From: Poritiphilus flavus
GTDB taxonomy: Bacteria > Bacteroidota > Bacteroidia > Flavobacteriales > Flavobacteriaceae
Reading direction: 5' to 3'
Assembly: GCF_009901585.1 (NCBI RefSeq)
Contig: NZ_WXYO01000001.1
Coordinates: 186,001-250,000 of the forward strand
DNA: 64,000 bases
Position numbers and translations under genes: made by a program. Positions 9,336-17,912 of the stretch are shown in pieces. How positions within the stretch are numbered: position 1 is the first letter of the stretch; every line of letters begins with the position of its first letter. The notes under the pieces are model-generated. The model did not search any database and was not told where the DNA came from. It was given only the letters and a program-made list of their open reading frames with translations.

Positions 9336-10724
9336 ATGAGAAAAAATTTCTTAACAACACTAGTCATTTGTTTGATTATTGTTTCTTGCTCCAAAGTTGA
9401 GAATGAAGAAGTTACCCCAATTAACGCAGCAACACCTGCTGATTTAAAATTGGTTAATCCTAATCAACAAGAAAAAAAAGCTATTCCAATTCCAGGTCAA
9501 TACATGGTTACACTTAAGGATGGAACTTTTGAAACTGTCAGCTCTTTAAAAGGAAAGATAAATAGCTTATCCAAGCTGGCAAAAGGAGATCAAAAGGCAG
9601 CTTATAAAGGAGTATCAGATCTGGTTTTGCAAACCTTAAAAGATCCTGAAATATTTGATTTTGGCATCGATAATACAAAAATTACCAAGGCATTTAGTTT
9701 TGCCTTAAATGGATTTATGGCAGAAGGACTAACAGATCAAGAGGCAGCCATACTTGAAAATGATCCAAGAGTTGATTTTGTAGAACAAGACTATGAAGCT
9801 ACAAACCTTATTAACTATACAGTTTCAGCTGCCACCGCCAGTACTGCCATGTCGACTCAAAGTACTCCCTGGGGTATAACCAGAGTTGGAGGTGCTATAG
9901 ATGCTACAAGTAATACCAATGCTGTTTGGGTAATAGATACTGGTATTGATTTGGATCACGAGGATTTAAATGTGGATACTTCAAGAAGCGTAACTTATGT
10001 CACCACTGAAAGTGACGCAAATGACTTAGGAGGTCATGGAACCCATTGTGCCGGTACCATTGCTGCCAAAGATAATGGAATAGGAGTTGTGGGTGTTGCT
10101 GCCGGCGCCAGCCTTGTTGCTGTGAAAGTATTGGATAAAGATGGTGGAGCAAGTTCTTTCGGTTGGATAACAAACGGAATTGATTATGTTACGGCTAATG
10201 CTTCAGCTGGTGATGTGGCTAACCTAAGTTTAGGATTTACAAATGTAAAGGCATGGGACAGGGCTACCAAAAGATTGGCTAATTCAGGTGTAAAAGTGGC
10301 CGTAGCTGCAGGTAATGACTATGATAATTGTTCAAATCAAAGCCCGGCACGTGTTAACCATAGTAATGTTTATACCGTTTCTTCAATTGCCGATGGAGAT
10401 TACTGGTCTCGATTCTCCAACTATGGTTCTCCTGTGGATTATGCTGCTCCTGGCAGTGATGTCTTATCTACGACTCCAGATGACAATTATGAATACTATA
10501 GTGGTACGTCTATGGCTACTCCTCATGTTGCAGGTATATTATTGTTAGGAAATGTGGTTTCTGATGGTGTCCCGTCCGGAGCTTATTGGGAAGTAGCTTA
10601 CTACCCTGAACTAGGTGGTTATTGGTGGACCGGAGCATATTCTCCTACTAATATTTATACGTATTCACTTTATAGATATGATGTAGACGGAAATGATGAT
10701 CCCATAGCTACACATGGTCTGTAA
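9336..10724 (+). CDS. Secreted subtilisin-like serine protease (S8), lipoprotein
   Basis: A 462-residue S8 peptidase. ATG at 9336 is chosen because it gives a clean lipoprotein signal (MRKNFLTTLVICLIIVSC); an in-frame ATG 48 bases upstream would add a hydrophobic stretch that does not fit. An inhibitor I9-like propeptide covers roughly residues 40-150 (IPGQYMVTLKDGTFE ... FVEQDYEA). The catalytic triad is visible: D201 (VIDTGID), H234 (GGHGTHCAG) and S392 (GTSMATPHVAG). The chain ends about 70 residues after the catalytic Ser with no type IX sorting domain, so it is probably membrane-anchored by lipid. Confidence 0.93.
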   Translation: MRKNFLTTLVICLIIVSCSKVENEEVTPINAATPADLKLVNPNQQEKKAIPIPGQYMVTLKDGTFETVSSLKGKINSLSKLAKGDQKAAYKGVSDLVLQTLKDPEIFDFGIDNTKITKAFSFALNGFMAEGLTDQEAAILENDPRVDFVEQDYEATNLINYTVSAATASTAMSTQSTPWGITRVGGAIDATSNTNAVWVIDTGIDLDHEDLNVDTSRSVTYVTTESDANDLGGHGTHCAGTIAAKDNGIGVVGVAAGASLVAVKVLDKDGGASSFGWITNGIDYVTANASAGDVANLSLGFTNVKAWDRATKRLANSGVKVAVAAGNDYDNCSNQSPARVNHSNVYTVSSIADGDYWSRFSNYGSPVDYAAPGSDVLSTTPDDNYEYYSGTSMATPHVAGILLLGNVVSDGVPSGAYWEVAYYPELGGYWWTGAYSPTNIYTYSLYRYDVDGNDDPIATHGL

Positions 10725-10749
10725 TAATTGATGATACGCAAAGAAAAGG

Positions 10750-10774
10750 GCTGTCTGAAAAGGCAGCTTTTTTT
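10750..10774 (+). terminator. Intrinsic terminator of the protease gene
   Basis: GCTGTC (10750-10755) pairs with GGCAGC (10762-10767) over a TGAAAA loop, followed by seven T. Confidence 0.75.
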
Positions 10775-10780
10775 CTTTTT

Positions 10781-11005
10781 CGCAGTGCCGCTATTTCTGA
10801 AAAACCTTCGGTTGAATTTGGGGTGCTTCTTCTCCGAAGTATAAGCGAAGAAAGCTTCGAATGGCACCCTACAGGATTTAGCCTGTAGGGCGAAGTTTCT
10901 AAGCTGGTTTTGCCTATCCGACCGACAGGAGGGCACGGCAAAAATACATACGGAGAAGTACCCTTTTCTTTGATTCGTTTCTTTTGGGTAAGCAAAAGAA
11001 ATGAA
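10781..11005 (+). repeat. Structured intergenic element, body type A, copy A2
   Basis: Truncated leader, then outer stem CTTCTCCG (10829-10836)/CGGAGAAG (10951-10958). Arm 2 is CCCTACAGG (10867-10875)/CCTGTAGGG (10882-10890) and arm 3 is TTTTGCC (10908-10914)/GGCAAAA (10937-10943). Both differ from A1 and A3 in bases but keep pairing. The terminal hairpin is TTTCTTTTG/CAAAAGAAA (10978-11001). Orientation is the same as the flanking genes. Confidence 0.8.
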
Positions 11006-11035
11006 TAAAAAATCTTGCAAAAGCAATTGATAAAT

Positions 11036-11265
11036 GTTCTTTTTTGCATTGCCCAAAAAAGAACGAAAAAACGCTAGGCTGATTTTAGCTTTCTTGAAAT
11101 ACTACCAAAAGTCTGCGGCCGCGCAATCCAGGCCGCTTTTGCTCTGCAAAATGCTCTATGGATTGCTTCCTTCTGCTAAAGCAAACTTTTCTTGATTTAC
11201 TACAAAACCTAAAATATGCCAATGCTGGAAGTAGTACGAGATATCATACTTCAGTATCACATCTG
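11036..11265 (+). repeat. Interspersed repeat family C, copy C1
   Basis: It opens with the perfect hairpin GTTCTTTTTTG (11036-11046)/CAAAAAAGAAC (11054-11064). It continues through ACGCTAGGCTGATTTTAGC, the GCGGCC/GGCCGC hairpin, TTTTGCTCTGCAAAA and AGTACGAGATATCATACTTC. Near-identical copies lie at 15663 and 21659, with a truncated one at 45691. No conserved reading frame is evident. Confidence 0.78.
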
Positions 11266-11541
11266 GCGAACGCATTTCTGCTTGCCGCACCCCTATATCT
11301 AAAAAACCTTCGGTTTACTTCGACCTATTGATTACTTTTTGAGGTTTCCTTTTTCCGTAGTGTAGAGAGCATAAGCGTTAAAAATTATCGAAGCCTTTCA
11401 GCCTCCGTAGCCGAGCTACTTCGGCGAAGGAACCTGGAGGTGATTTGGAAGAATGGCTTCGGTTTTAAAGAATAGCTTTAAAAATGCCTCTCCAAAAAGT
11501 CCCCTTTTTGGTTTCGTTTTTGGGGAAGCAAAAAGGAGTAG
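11266..11541 (+). repeat. Structured intergenic element, body type B, copy B1
   Basis: Leader (CGAACGCATTTCTGCTTGC), then a body closed by CTTTTTG against CAAAAAG (11493-11499). Arm 2 is CCTCC (11402-11406)/GGAGG with an inner GTAGC/GCTAC, and arm 3 is TTTTAAAG/GCTTTAAAA-like. Arm 1 looks degraded here. The terminal hairpin is TTTTTG/CAAAAA with loop GGGAAG. It immediately follows C1. Confidence 0.72.
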
Positions 11542-11645
11542 AACGTAAAATAGAAAGTTTATACATGGGATTTTTACAAGTACTCTAAACAATTCTTTTT
11601 CAGAAAGTTGGATTTAAATACCTATTTTACAGGGAAATCAAGCTT

Positions 11646-13499
11646 ATGAAAATCAGAAAACTTCTCTCCATAGTTTTTCTCAACTTGTGTTTGTTCTCCA
11701 ATGCTCAAAAAACCGAACGACTAGATAGTCTGCTTCAGGCATACACCCTTCATAAAGAGGATAGCTCTAAAGTCAACACTATCGGAAAATTATTCAATGA
11801 ATATCTCTACAATGATCAGGTAAAAGCCAAAGAATACGCTTTTGAAGAACTAAATCTTTCCAAAAAAATCAATTTTCAAAAGGGTGTGGCAAGAGCGTCT
11901 TACCATATTGGAATTCATTATAACAACATTGGTGATCGGGATTCCTCTATGCACTTTTATGAAAAATCCCTTGAAAAATACAGAGAATTGGGCCTGCATA
12001 AAGAACAGGCTCAGGTAAATCACGGTATTGCCATCTTACTTTACGATGCGGGGGAGTACGATGAAGCCTTAGAACTGATTGATACCAATATAGAAATTTA
12101 TCGCACCAAGGCCCAGGACTCCCTCGGCTTAGCCATATCCTATGATCTAAAAGGCATGGTGAACACTTTTAAAGGAAACCATACAATAGCCCTTACGGAA
12201 ACTTTAGAAGCACTAAGAATTATCGAAGAACTGGATAATGACATTCGAAAAGCCGACATTTTTAATCATTTAGCAGCTACTGAGTTTTTTTCCGGGAATT
12301 ACGAAAACTCACTTGAATATCTGTTTGAAGCTCTTCCGATTTATGAAGACAATAATGATCTTTACTATGCCTCACAAGCTTTAAACGATATCGGAAATAC
12401 CTATTTCTATCTGGAAAACTACCCTCAAGCCGTAGTGTATTTGAACAGAAGTCTTGTTTTGTCAAAAAAAGTTGGTGCCAGGGAACTTGAAGCCACTGCT
12501 CTCACTAACCTTGGAAAGACACATTCTAAAATGGAAAGTCACCAAGAGGCGCTGGAATATCTAAATGAAGGCCTAACGATTGCAGAAAATGTGAACAACC
12601 CTAACAAAGTTGCAGAAGCGCTGGATGCAATAGGTCAGGTTTATAATTCAATGGGTAAACCCAGGTTGGCGATTCCCCCTCTTAACCGTGCAATTCAAAT
12701 TTCCGACAGTTTGGGCATTAAACAAGGTTCAAGGCTTGGACATTTTAAACGTTCCGCTTCCTATGAAATACTTGGGGAGTTTAAGTTAGCACTTGATGAA
12801 TACAAAAATTTCAAATCAGTTAGTGACTCAATTTTTGACAATACAAAATCGCAACAAATTGAAGAATTAAAGACCATCTACCAAACCGAAAAAAAAGAAC
12901 AACAAATTGCCTTACAGGAAAAAGAAATCACTGTTTTGGAGCAAAAGGCTGAAATCAGCACCCTTCAAAAAATACTGCTTGGAAGTTTGTTGCTTTTGTC
13001 CCTAATAGGCTTTTATGGAATCAGACAAAAACTGAAACGCAATCGATTGGAGAAAGAAAAGGTGGATGCGGAACTGGCCTTTAAAAAGAAGGAATTGATC
13101 ACCCACGCCCTGCAATTGGCAAAAAAGAATGAGACCCTGGAAGGTTTAAAACAAAAAGCAAAAGAATTAAGAGAAGCTGAAAAGGGCAATTCAGGGTATC
13201 AACAATTAATTCGCAGTATTAATTTTGATCTTCAAAATGACAACAACTGGAAGAATTTCTCCCGCTATTTTGAAGAAGTACATAAAGATTTCAACAGTAA
13301 TGTTAAAGCGAAATATCCGGAGCTCACTTCGAATGAACTTCGTCTTTTAGCACTTTTAAAGATGAATTTATCCTCAAAAGAGATTGCCAATATCCTGAAT
13401 ATTTCGCCAAACGGTATCAAAAAAGCGCGATACCGCCTTCGCAAAAAACTGGATATCACCACAGAGGATTCTTTACAAGACCTTGTGCTAAGCCTTTAA
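11646..13499 (+). CDS. TPR sensor protein with C-terminal LuxR-type helix-turn-helix
   Basis: A 617-residue membrane-anchored regulator. A signal-like N-terminus (MKIRKLLSIVFLNLCLFSNA) precedes about eight tetratricopeptide repeats (residues 40-400). A coiled-coil (QQIEELKTIYQTEKKEQQIALQ) and one transmembrane helix (ILLGSLLLLSLIGFYGI, about 440-460) come next. A second coiled-coil is followed by a LuxR/GerE-like helix-turn-helix (ELRLLALLKMNLSSKEIANI, then NISPNGIKKARYRLRKKL). TPR in the periplasm with DNA-binding in the cytoplasm is a common Bacteroidota layout. The gene faces the aerolysin-like lipoprotein 220 bases downstream, which is a possible target, though this is only positional inference. 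Confidence 0.88.
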   Translation: MKIRKLLSIVFLNLCLFSNAQKTERLDSLLQAYTLHKEDSSKVNTIGKLFNEYLYNDQVKAKEYAFEELNLSKKINFQKGVARASYHIGIHYNNIGDRDSSMHFYEKSLEKYRELGLHKEQAQVNHGIAILLYDAGEYDEALELIDTNIEIYRTKAQDSLGLAISYDLKGMVNTFKGNHTIALTETLEALRIIEELDNDIRKADIFNHLAATEFFSGNYENSLEYLFEALPIYEDNNDLYYASQALNDIGNTYFYLENYPQAVVYLNRSLVLSKKVGARELEATALTNLGKTHSKMESHQEALEYLNEGLTIAENVNNPNKVAEALDAIGQVYNSMGKPRLAIPPLNRAIQISDSLGIKQGSRLGHFKRSASYEILGEFKLALDEYKNFKSVSDSIFDNTKSQQIEELKTIYQTEKKEQQIALQEKEITVLEQKAEISTLQKILLGSLLLLSLIGFYGIRQKLKRNRLEKEKVDAELAFKKKELITHALQLAKKNETLEGLKQKAKELREAEKGNSGYQQLIRSINFDLQNDNNWKNFSRYFEEVHKDFNSNVKAKYPELTSNELRLLALLKMNLSSKEIANILNISPNGIKKARYRLRKKLDITTEDSLQDLVLSL

Positions 13500-13719
13500 A
13501 CATCAGAGCTCGCGGCGCAGTCTACCCATTGTCCCTAATTTAATTTGAGGGTGTCTACCAGTTGTCTACCCTGCTTTTTTCATTCCTCATAATCAGCAAT
13601 TTAGGTTTGTGGTGTTGTTAGTTCAACAAATCAGTTTTGTGGTCTTGCCCGGTGGTACTGCAGGCCGTTAACCGGGCAGGTCACACAAAACAAATGTTAA
13701 ACCACAAAGCAAATAGATT

Positions 13720-15441
13720 ATGAAGACCCAAAACGAATTTTTTAGGTTATTACTTTTGGTGGTGTTCAGCCTGGTACTCACCAATTGCAGCACAGAGGAA
13801 ACTGTAGAACCAAGACCAGAACCAGAACAAGAACAAGAGGAAGGGGAAGGGGAACTTACGACTTCGGCCGGAACATCAGCAGATAGATTCGACACATACG
13901 CCGGGGAAATGGGCATTGTACTGGACACCCGTGAACTGGCAAAAATAGGATATATACCGGTGACAGCAGAAATTGACATTGATGCCCAAACAGGCGATTA
14001 TTCCCAAACCATCGAAATTGAACCCATTACTTTTATGGGGCAACTAAAGCTTATCAAAGAGGAACTGACCCAAGAAGCAATTGATGAACTTGAGAGCGGT
14101 GTTTTAGTCAGCTGGACCATCAAAGACATGGATAATGTAACTATTACATCCGGTTCACGAACCACTTCTTTTGGGAGCAATCCTTCCCCGATAATGGCAA
14201 TGGCTGACGGCTTGGCGGAAACAGATGAAAGTAGAAGAGTTAATCTGAGCGAGGACACCTCCTATTACTTCCAACCCATAGACGGAGATGACAATCCTGA
14301 ACCAGGCCAAAGTATGTCTGTGCGCGCTTCAAATCAAAGTTTTATCATGACATCAGCCTCAGGCACTGAATTCAATGGCAGTGAGGACGATCGAAATTTC
14401 AGTTTTGTACCCATTCCGGGCAAGGCCAATACCTTCGCCATTAGAATCAAATCTGGCGGACGTTTTCTATATTCTGGTACTATTATCAATACTGCAACAG
14501 TAAATTTGGTAACCGGAGCCTATTCTCACCTTGGTCTCGCAGCAAGTGACGTCACTGATTTTAATTTGATCCAGAGCAACTTAGACTTTCAATTTAAGAT
14601 TGAAAAAATAGATACAAGTATTTACGAACTACAAAATAGCAGTGGTACCGCAGTTAGAATGGCGCCCAACGTTGGCTTAACCTTTGATATGGTTCTAAGG
14701 CCATTAGTATTTGGTGTGGGTAACAACATTAGTTCGCAACCCATTAGATGGCGTTTAATCTCTACCACAATTGACTGGAGGGTAGAAAATGTAGGCACAA
14801 GCTTTCTTCAGCCCATTTTAGGGGAAGCAGAAACCGACTTTAAATTCAATAGCACATTGACCAATTGCGGACGAGGCGGTTTAAGTCAAAAAGTTGGGGT
14901 TGAAACAACGGAAATAGAAACCGGCACTGTAGGATGGGAAGAATCCTTGTCTATAAATACAACCAACTCAATAAGTATTTCTACAAGCGTTAATGTTGAG
15001 TTCGATGCGAAATTCTTTGGTAAGGGAGCTAAGTACAACGCTTCTATAACCGCAGCTTATGACTACGGCAGATCGGTTGAGGAAACCAGTACCAAATTTG
15101 GGGAAAAATCAGAAGAGGTAGGTACAAAAGCTTTCTCAGAACGTACGGTAACAGTGCCCTCAGGAAGTGCCTCTCTGGTTTACGATGCCTTTCAATTCTA
15201 CCAAAACACTAAAGTTAATTTTGTTCAGCGTCTAAGGGTAAGCGGTATGGACTCACAGACGGGTAGGGATCTTACAGGAGACGAAGTTCGTTCTCAATTT
15301 CAATTTAGTGGTTTTGATGGGGTGATTTCTGCTGTGGAGCCCAACTCTATAGTTATTACGCTACGCGGAACCACCAGTTTTGACCAGATCGTGGAAATTG
15401 AAAGCAAAGTTGAAGATGTAGCTGCCAATTGCGGTGGGTAA
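13720..15441 (+). CDS. Lipoprotein with aerolysin/epsilon-toxin-like segment
   Basis: A 573-residue protein with a lipoprotein signal (RLLLLVVFSLVLTNC) and a Glu/Pro linker. Residues about 195-355 have repeated F..V/F-type strands (FIMTSASGTEF, GGRFLYSG, RWRLIS) that could be a beta-trefoil; this is tentative. Residues about 377-515 have the pattern of the aerolysin/ETX-MTX2 pore-forming fold: long alternating Ser/Thr strands (SLSINTTNSISISTSVNVEF), KYNASITAAYDYG, and a turn into ERTVTVPSGSASLVYDAFQF, resembling the TVPP region of epsilon toxin. Family pores act on membranes, but a bacterial lipoprotein member has no known role here. It lies between a TPR-LuxR regulator and a strong terminator. 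Confidence 0.7.
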   Translation: MKTQNEFFRLLLLVVFSLVLTNCSTEETVEPRPEPEQEQEEGEGELTTSAGTSADRFDTYAGEMGIVLDTRELAKIGYIPVTAEIDIDAQTGDYSQTIEIEPITFMGQLKLIKEELTQEAIDELESGVLVSWTIKDMDNVTITSGSRTTSFGSNPSPIMAMADGLAETDESRRVNLSEDTSYYFQPIDGDDNPEPGQSMSVRASNQSFIMTSASGTEFNGSEDDRNFSFVPIPGKANTFAIRIKSGGRFLYSGTIINTATVNLVTGAYSHLGLAASDVTDFNLIQSNLDFQFKIEKIDTSIYELQNSSGTAVRMAPNVGLTFDMVLRPLVFGVGNNISSQPIRWRLISTTIDWRVENVGTSFLQPILGEAETDFKFNSTLTNCGRGGLSQKVGVETTEIETGTVGWEESLSINTTNSISISTSVNVEFDAKFFGKGAKYNASITAAYDYGRSVEETSTKFGEKSEEVGTKAFSERTVTVPSGSASLVYDAFQFYQNTKVNFVQRLRVSGMDSQTGRDLTGDEVRSQFQFSGFDGVISAVEPNSIVITLRGTTSFDQIVEIESKVEDVAANCGG

Positions 15442-15470
15442 AAACAAGTTTTATTTGAGTTAGTTAAGGT

Positions 15471-15502
15471 AAAATCTCCGGAGACTTCTTCGGGGATTTT
15501 TT
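15471..15502 (+). terminator. Intrinsic terminator
   Basis: AAAATCTCCG (15471-15480) pairs with CGGGGATTTT (15491-15500, one wobble) and runs into T. It ends the aerolysin-like lipoprotein gene. The gap after it (15503-15662) carries the AT-rich motif also seen at 8960. Confidence 0.8.
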
Positions 15503-15662
15503 ATTGTCTTTATGGTTAAGGTTTCATTCCCGCGGATATTTGGAGTTTTGAATGTTAAGTTTTAAATGCTAGGTTTTCTGATCAAAATCACTTAACACTT
15601 AAAACCAAAAATTTATAGCTACACTTGATTTTAAGTTCAATTCCGTGAGAGTTGTGTTGGAT

Positions 15663-15893
15663 GTCCTTTTTTGCATCACCCAAAAAAGAACGAAAAAACG
15701 CTAGGCTGATTTTAGCTTTCTTGAAATGCTACCAAAAGTTTGCAGCCGCACAATCCAGACCGCTTTTGCCTTGCAAAATGCTCTATGGATTGCTTCCTTC
15801 TCTTACAGCAAACTTTTCTTGATTTACTACGAAACCTAAAATATGCCAATTCTGGAACTAGTACGAGATATCGTACTTCTGTATCACATCTAA
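15663..15893 (+). repeat. Interspersed repeat family C, copy C2
   Basis: Same order of hairpins as C1: GTCCTTTTTTG/CAAAAAAGAAC, GCTAGGCTGATTTTAGC, a CAGCCGCACAATCCAGACCGC arm (imperfect here) and the near-palindrome AGTACGAGATATCGTACT. It runs directly into element A3. Confidence 0.75.
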
Positions 15894-16135
15894 CGAACGC
15901 ACTTCCGCTTGCAGCAGCGCTATTTCTTAAAAACCTTCGGTTGAATTTAGGGTGCTTCTTCTCCGAAGTATAAGCGAAGAAAACTTCGATTGTCAGCCTC
16001 CAGGCTTAAAGCCTGGAGGGAGAAGTTTCTGAGCTGGTTTTGCTTGCCCGACCGACAGAAGGGCAATGCAAAAATACATACGGAGAAGTACCCTTTTCTT
16101 TGATTCGTTTCTTTTGGGTAAGCAAAAGAAATGAA
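15894..16135 (+). repeat. Structured intergenic element, body type A, copy A3
   Basis: Full leader (GAACGCACTTCCGCTTGCAG). Outer stem CTTCTCCG (15958-15965)/CGGAGAAG (16081-16088); arm 1 CGAAG/CTTCG; arm 2 CCTCCAGGC (15997-16005)/GCCTGGAGG (16011-16019); arm 3 TTTTGC/GCAAAA with inner TTGCCC/GGGCAA. The terminal hairpin TTTCTTTTG/CAAAAGAAA is identical to that of A2. Confidence 0.8.
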
Positions 16136-16157
16136 TATAAAATACTGCCATAATGCA

Positions 16158-16325
16158 GGTGACGAATGCTCTTCCGCTGGCAGCAACGCCATTTCTGAAA
16201 AACCTTCAGTTCTTTTACATTCAAAAACTTTATTCGAATGTTGTCCTTTTTAGTTTCCTTTTACTACATCTGACGAGCCTGATAAATATCAAGAGAGAGG
16301 AATGTACCGCAAAAAGCAATAAAAA
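16158..16325 (+). repeat. Body-less element: leader joined to terminal hairpin
   Basis: A leader copy (ACGAATGCTCTTCCGCTGGC ... GAAAAACCTTCAG) runs straight into the long-loop form of the terminal hairpin (CCTTTTACTACATCTGACGA, then GCCTGATAAATATC and GGAATGTACCGCAAAAAG). No type A or B body lies between them. The case supports a modular build of these repeats. Confidence 0.65.
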
Positions 16326-16366
16326 AGCTGATCATCCAGGCTGATTGCCTTTTGTAATTAGGTTTA

Positions 16367-16387
16367 CCACGAGATACAATCTCGCGG
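16367..16387 (+). repeat. Short hairpin D, copy 1
   Basis: CCACGAGAT-ACA-ATCTCGCGG occurs identically at 16367, 28903, 30251 and 45645, each time followed by TAGC and a purine-rich stretch. The arms pair except for one A/C position, which would be a G-T wobble if the minus strand were transcribed. The rest of this gap up to 16519 contains only the AT-rich motif. Confidence 0.75.
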
Positions 16388-16519
16388 TAGCGGAGGTCAA
16401 AATCACTTAACACTTAAAACTAAAAACTTAGAACTCCCCTCCTTCCTCCCCTTTAACAAAGTCTTACTATTCCAGACCAAGCGCTTTTCTTAACTTTATC
16501 AGACTACCTTAATGACGTT

Positions 16520-17290
16520 ATGATCGATTTTGCACAGCGAAATAAAAAACTCGTAGGCCTGCCCATAGCCATTGCGCTGATCCTGGCCAGCTTTATTTTC
16601 TGGAGAGAAAATGAGCTGAGAGACCAGGTGCCACTATTTAAGGTTATCCTTTGGCAAATGGCCATATGGATACCCTGGATACTGGGGTTTGCAGTACTTG
16701 ATCGGGCACTGCGTTTGACCCAGGATTCTAAGTACCGTTCCGTAAAGATACTGGCCCTATGCGCCGGCTTAATCGCCCTGCATTTCGGGTGGTTTTTTAT
16801 GATCAGTTCCAATTTTAGCCCATACATCGGGCAATACGGTTGCCGCTTTGGAGTGTTTCGCTACTTTTTTGTCTTCTGGACCTTTATTGATATTGTTCTG
16901 CTATGGTTTGTGGTGGATAAACTTCAAAGTAAGTCTCCGGAAGAAGCCAGCCTCCCTTTTCGCTTAGAGCTGACCAGGGGCAATAACACTTATTTCTGTG
17001 AGCCCTCCCAGATCCACTACCTGGCTTCTGAGAACTATTATACCAAACTATTTACCACAGAAGGGGTTTTTGTAATGCGTAAACCCCTGAAATACTTCCA
17101 GGAGCTGTTGCCGCAACAGATCTTCAAGAAAATCCATAGATCTACCATCATCAATGTCAATCACGTGTCTGAACTCGCCCGGGGCCAGAATTCCAAACTC
17201 GATGTGATCATGAAGGACGGTACGCGAAGAAGAGTGAGCCGAAATTTTGCCAAAGACATCTCCAATTTCTTTAAAAGCCGCACAGCTTAG
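16520..17290 (+). CDS. Membrane-bound LytTR-family transcriptional regulator
   Basis: A 256-residue protein with four predicted transmembrane helices in residues 10-135 (LVGLPIAIALILASFIFW; ILWQMAIWIPWILGFAV; ILALCAGLIALHFGWFF; VFWTFIDIVLLWFVV). A LytTR DNA-binding domain fills about 145-250 (IHYLASENYYTKLF, FKKIHRSTIINVNHV, RRRVSRNFAKDI). There is no receiver domain, so it is not a classical response regulator; the membrane part may sense the signal. It precedes the molybdenum hydroxylase operon by 157 bases in the same direction and could regulate it. Confidence 0.9.
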   Translation: MIDFAQRNKKLVGLPIAIALILASFIFWRENELRDQVPLFKVILWQMAIWIPWILGFAVLDRALRLTQDSKYRSVKILALCAGLIALHFGWFFMISSNFSPYIGQYGCRFGVFRYFFVFWTFIDIVLLWFVVDKLQSKSPEEASLPFRLELTRGNNTYFCEPSQIHYLASENYYTKLFTTEGVFVMRKPLKYFQELLPQQIFKKIHRSTIINVNHVSELARGQNSKLDVIMKDGTRRRVSRNFAKDISNFFKSRTA

Positions 17291-17447
17291 TACCATTCAC
17301 TGACAAATTCCCTTCCGTTTACTGCAAAGGCCCTTTAATCTCTATTTCAATCTTTAAGTTTAGATCATTAATCACAGGTCTGCTTTAGGAGGCTCTGAAA
17401 CATATTCATCGATCAAGCCTGGCTCAGATCTGCCAACATTTCTCGGC

Positions 17448-17912
17448 ATGCCAACATATCAACTTACCATCAATTCCAATAAAGTAACTGTAGAGGCTGA
17501 TCCGGATACCCCTCTGCTCTGGATCCTTCGAGATCATCTCGGCCTTACCGGAACCAAGTATAGCTGTGGTGTTGGAATTTGCGGAAGCTGCACCGTACAC
17601 TACAATGGAAATGCGGTCAGGGCCTGCTCCTTTCCCATAGCCAATGTAGAGGAGGGTGAAATACTGACCATTGAAGGTATTTCAGAAAAGAACAGCACAG
17701 CCTTACGGGCTGCCTGGAAGGCCCTGGATGTGCCTCAATGTGGCTACTGCCATTCCGGACAGATCATGAGCGCCACCGCTCTACTGGCCAAAAACCCAAA
17801 GCCTTCCAAAGCCGAGATCAACACGGCCATGTCTGGCAATATCTGTAGATGTGGCACCTATTCACGTATTCAAAGGGCCATAGAACTGGCCGCAAATAAT
17901 CTGGATGGATGA
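17448..17912 (+). CDS. [2Fe-2S] subunit of a xanthine dehydrogenase-family molybdenum hydroxylase
   Basis: A 154-residue small subunit of the isoquinoline 1-oxidoreductase alpha type. The plant-ferredoxin-like N-terminal cluster site is CGVGICGSC followed by RACSFPI; the C-terminal helical cluster site is CGYCHSGQ followed by NICRCGTY. It passes electrons from the Mo subunit encoded two genes downstream. The stop overlaps the next start in ATGA, implying coupled translation. No FAD subunit is present, as in two-subunit periplasmic enzymes of this type. Confidence 0.93.
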   Translation: MPTYQLTINSNKVTVEADPDTPLLWILRDHLGLTGTKYSCGVGICGSCTVHYNGNAVRACSFPIANVEEGEILTIEGISEKNSTALRAAWKALDVPQCGYCHSGQIMSATALLAKNPKPSKAEINTAMSGNICRCGTYSRIQRAIELAANNLDG

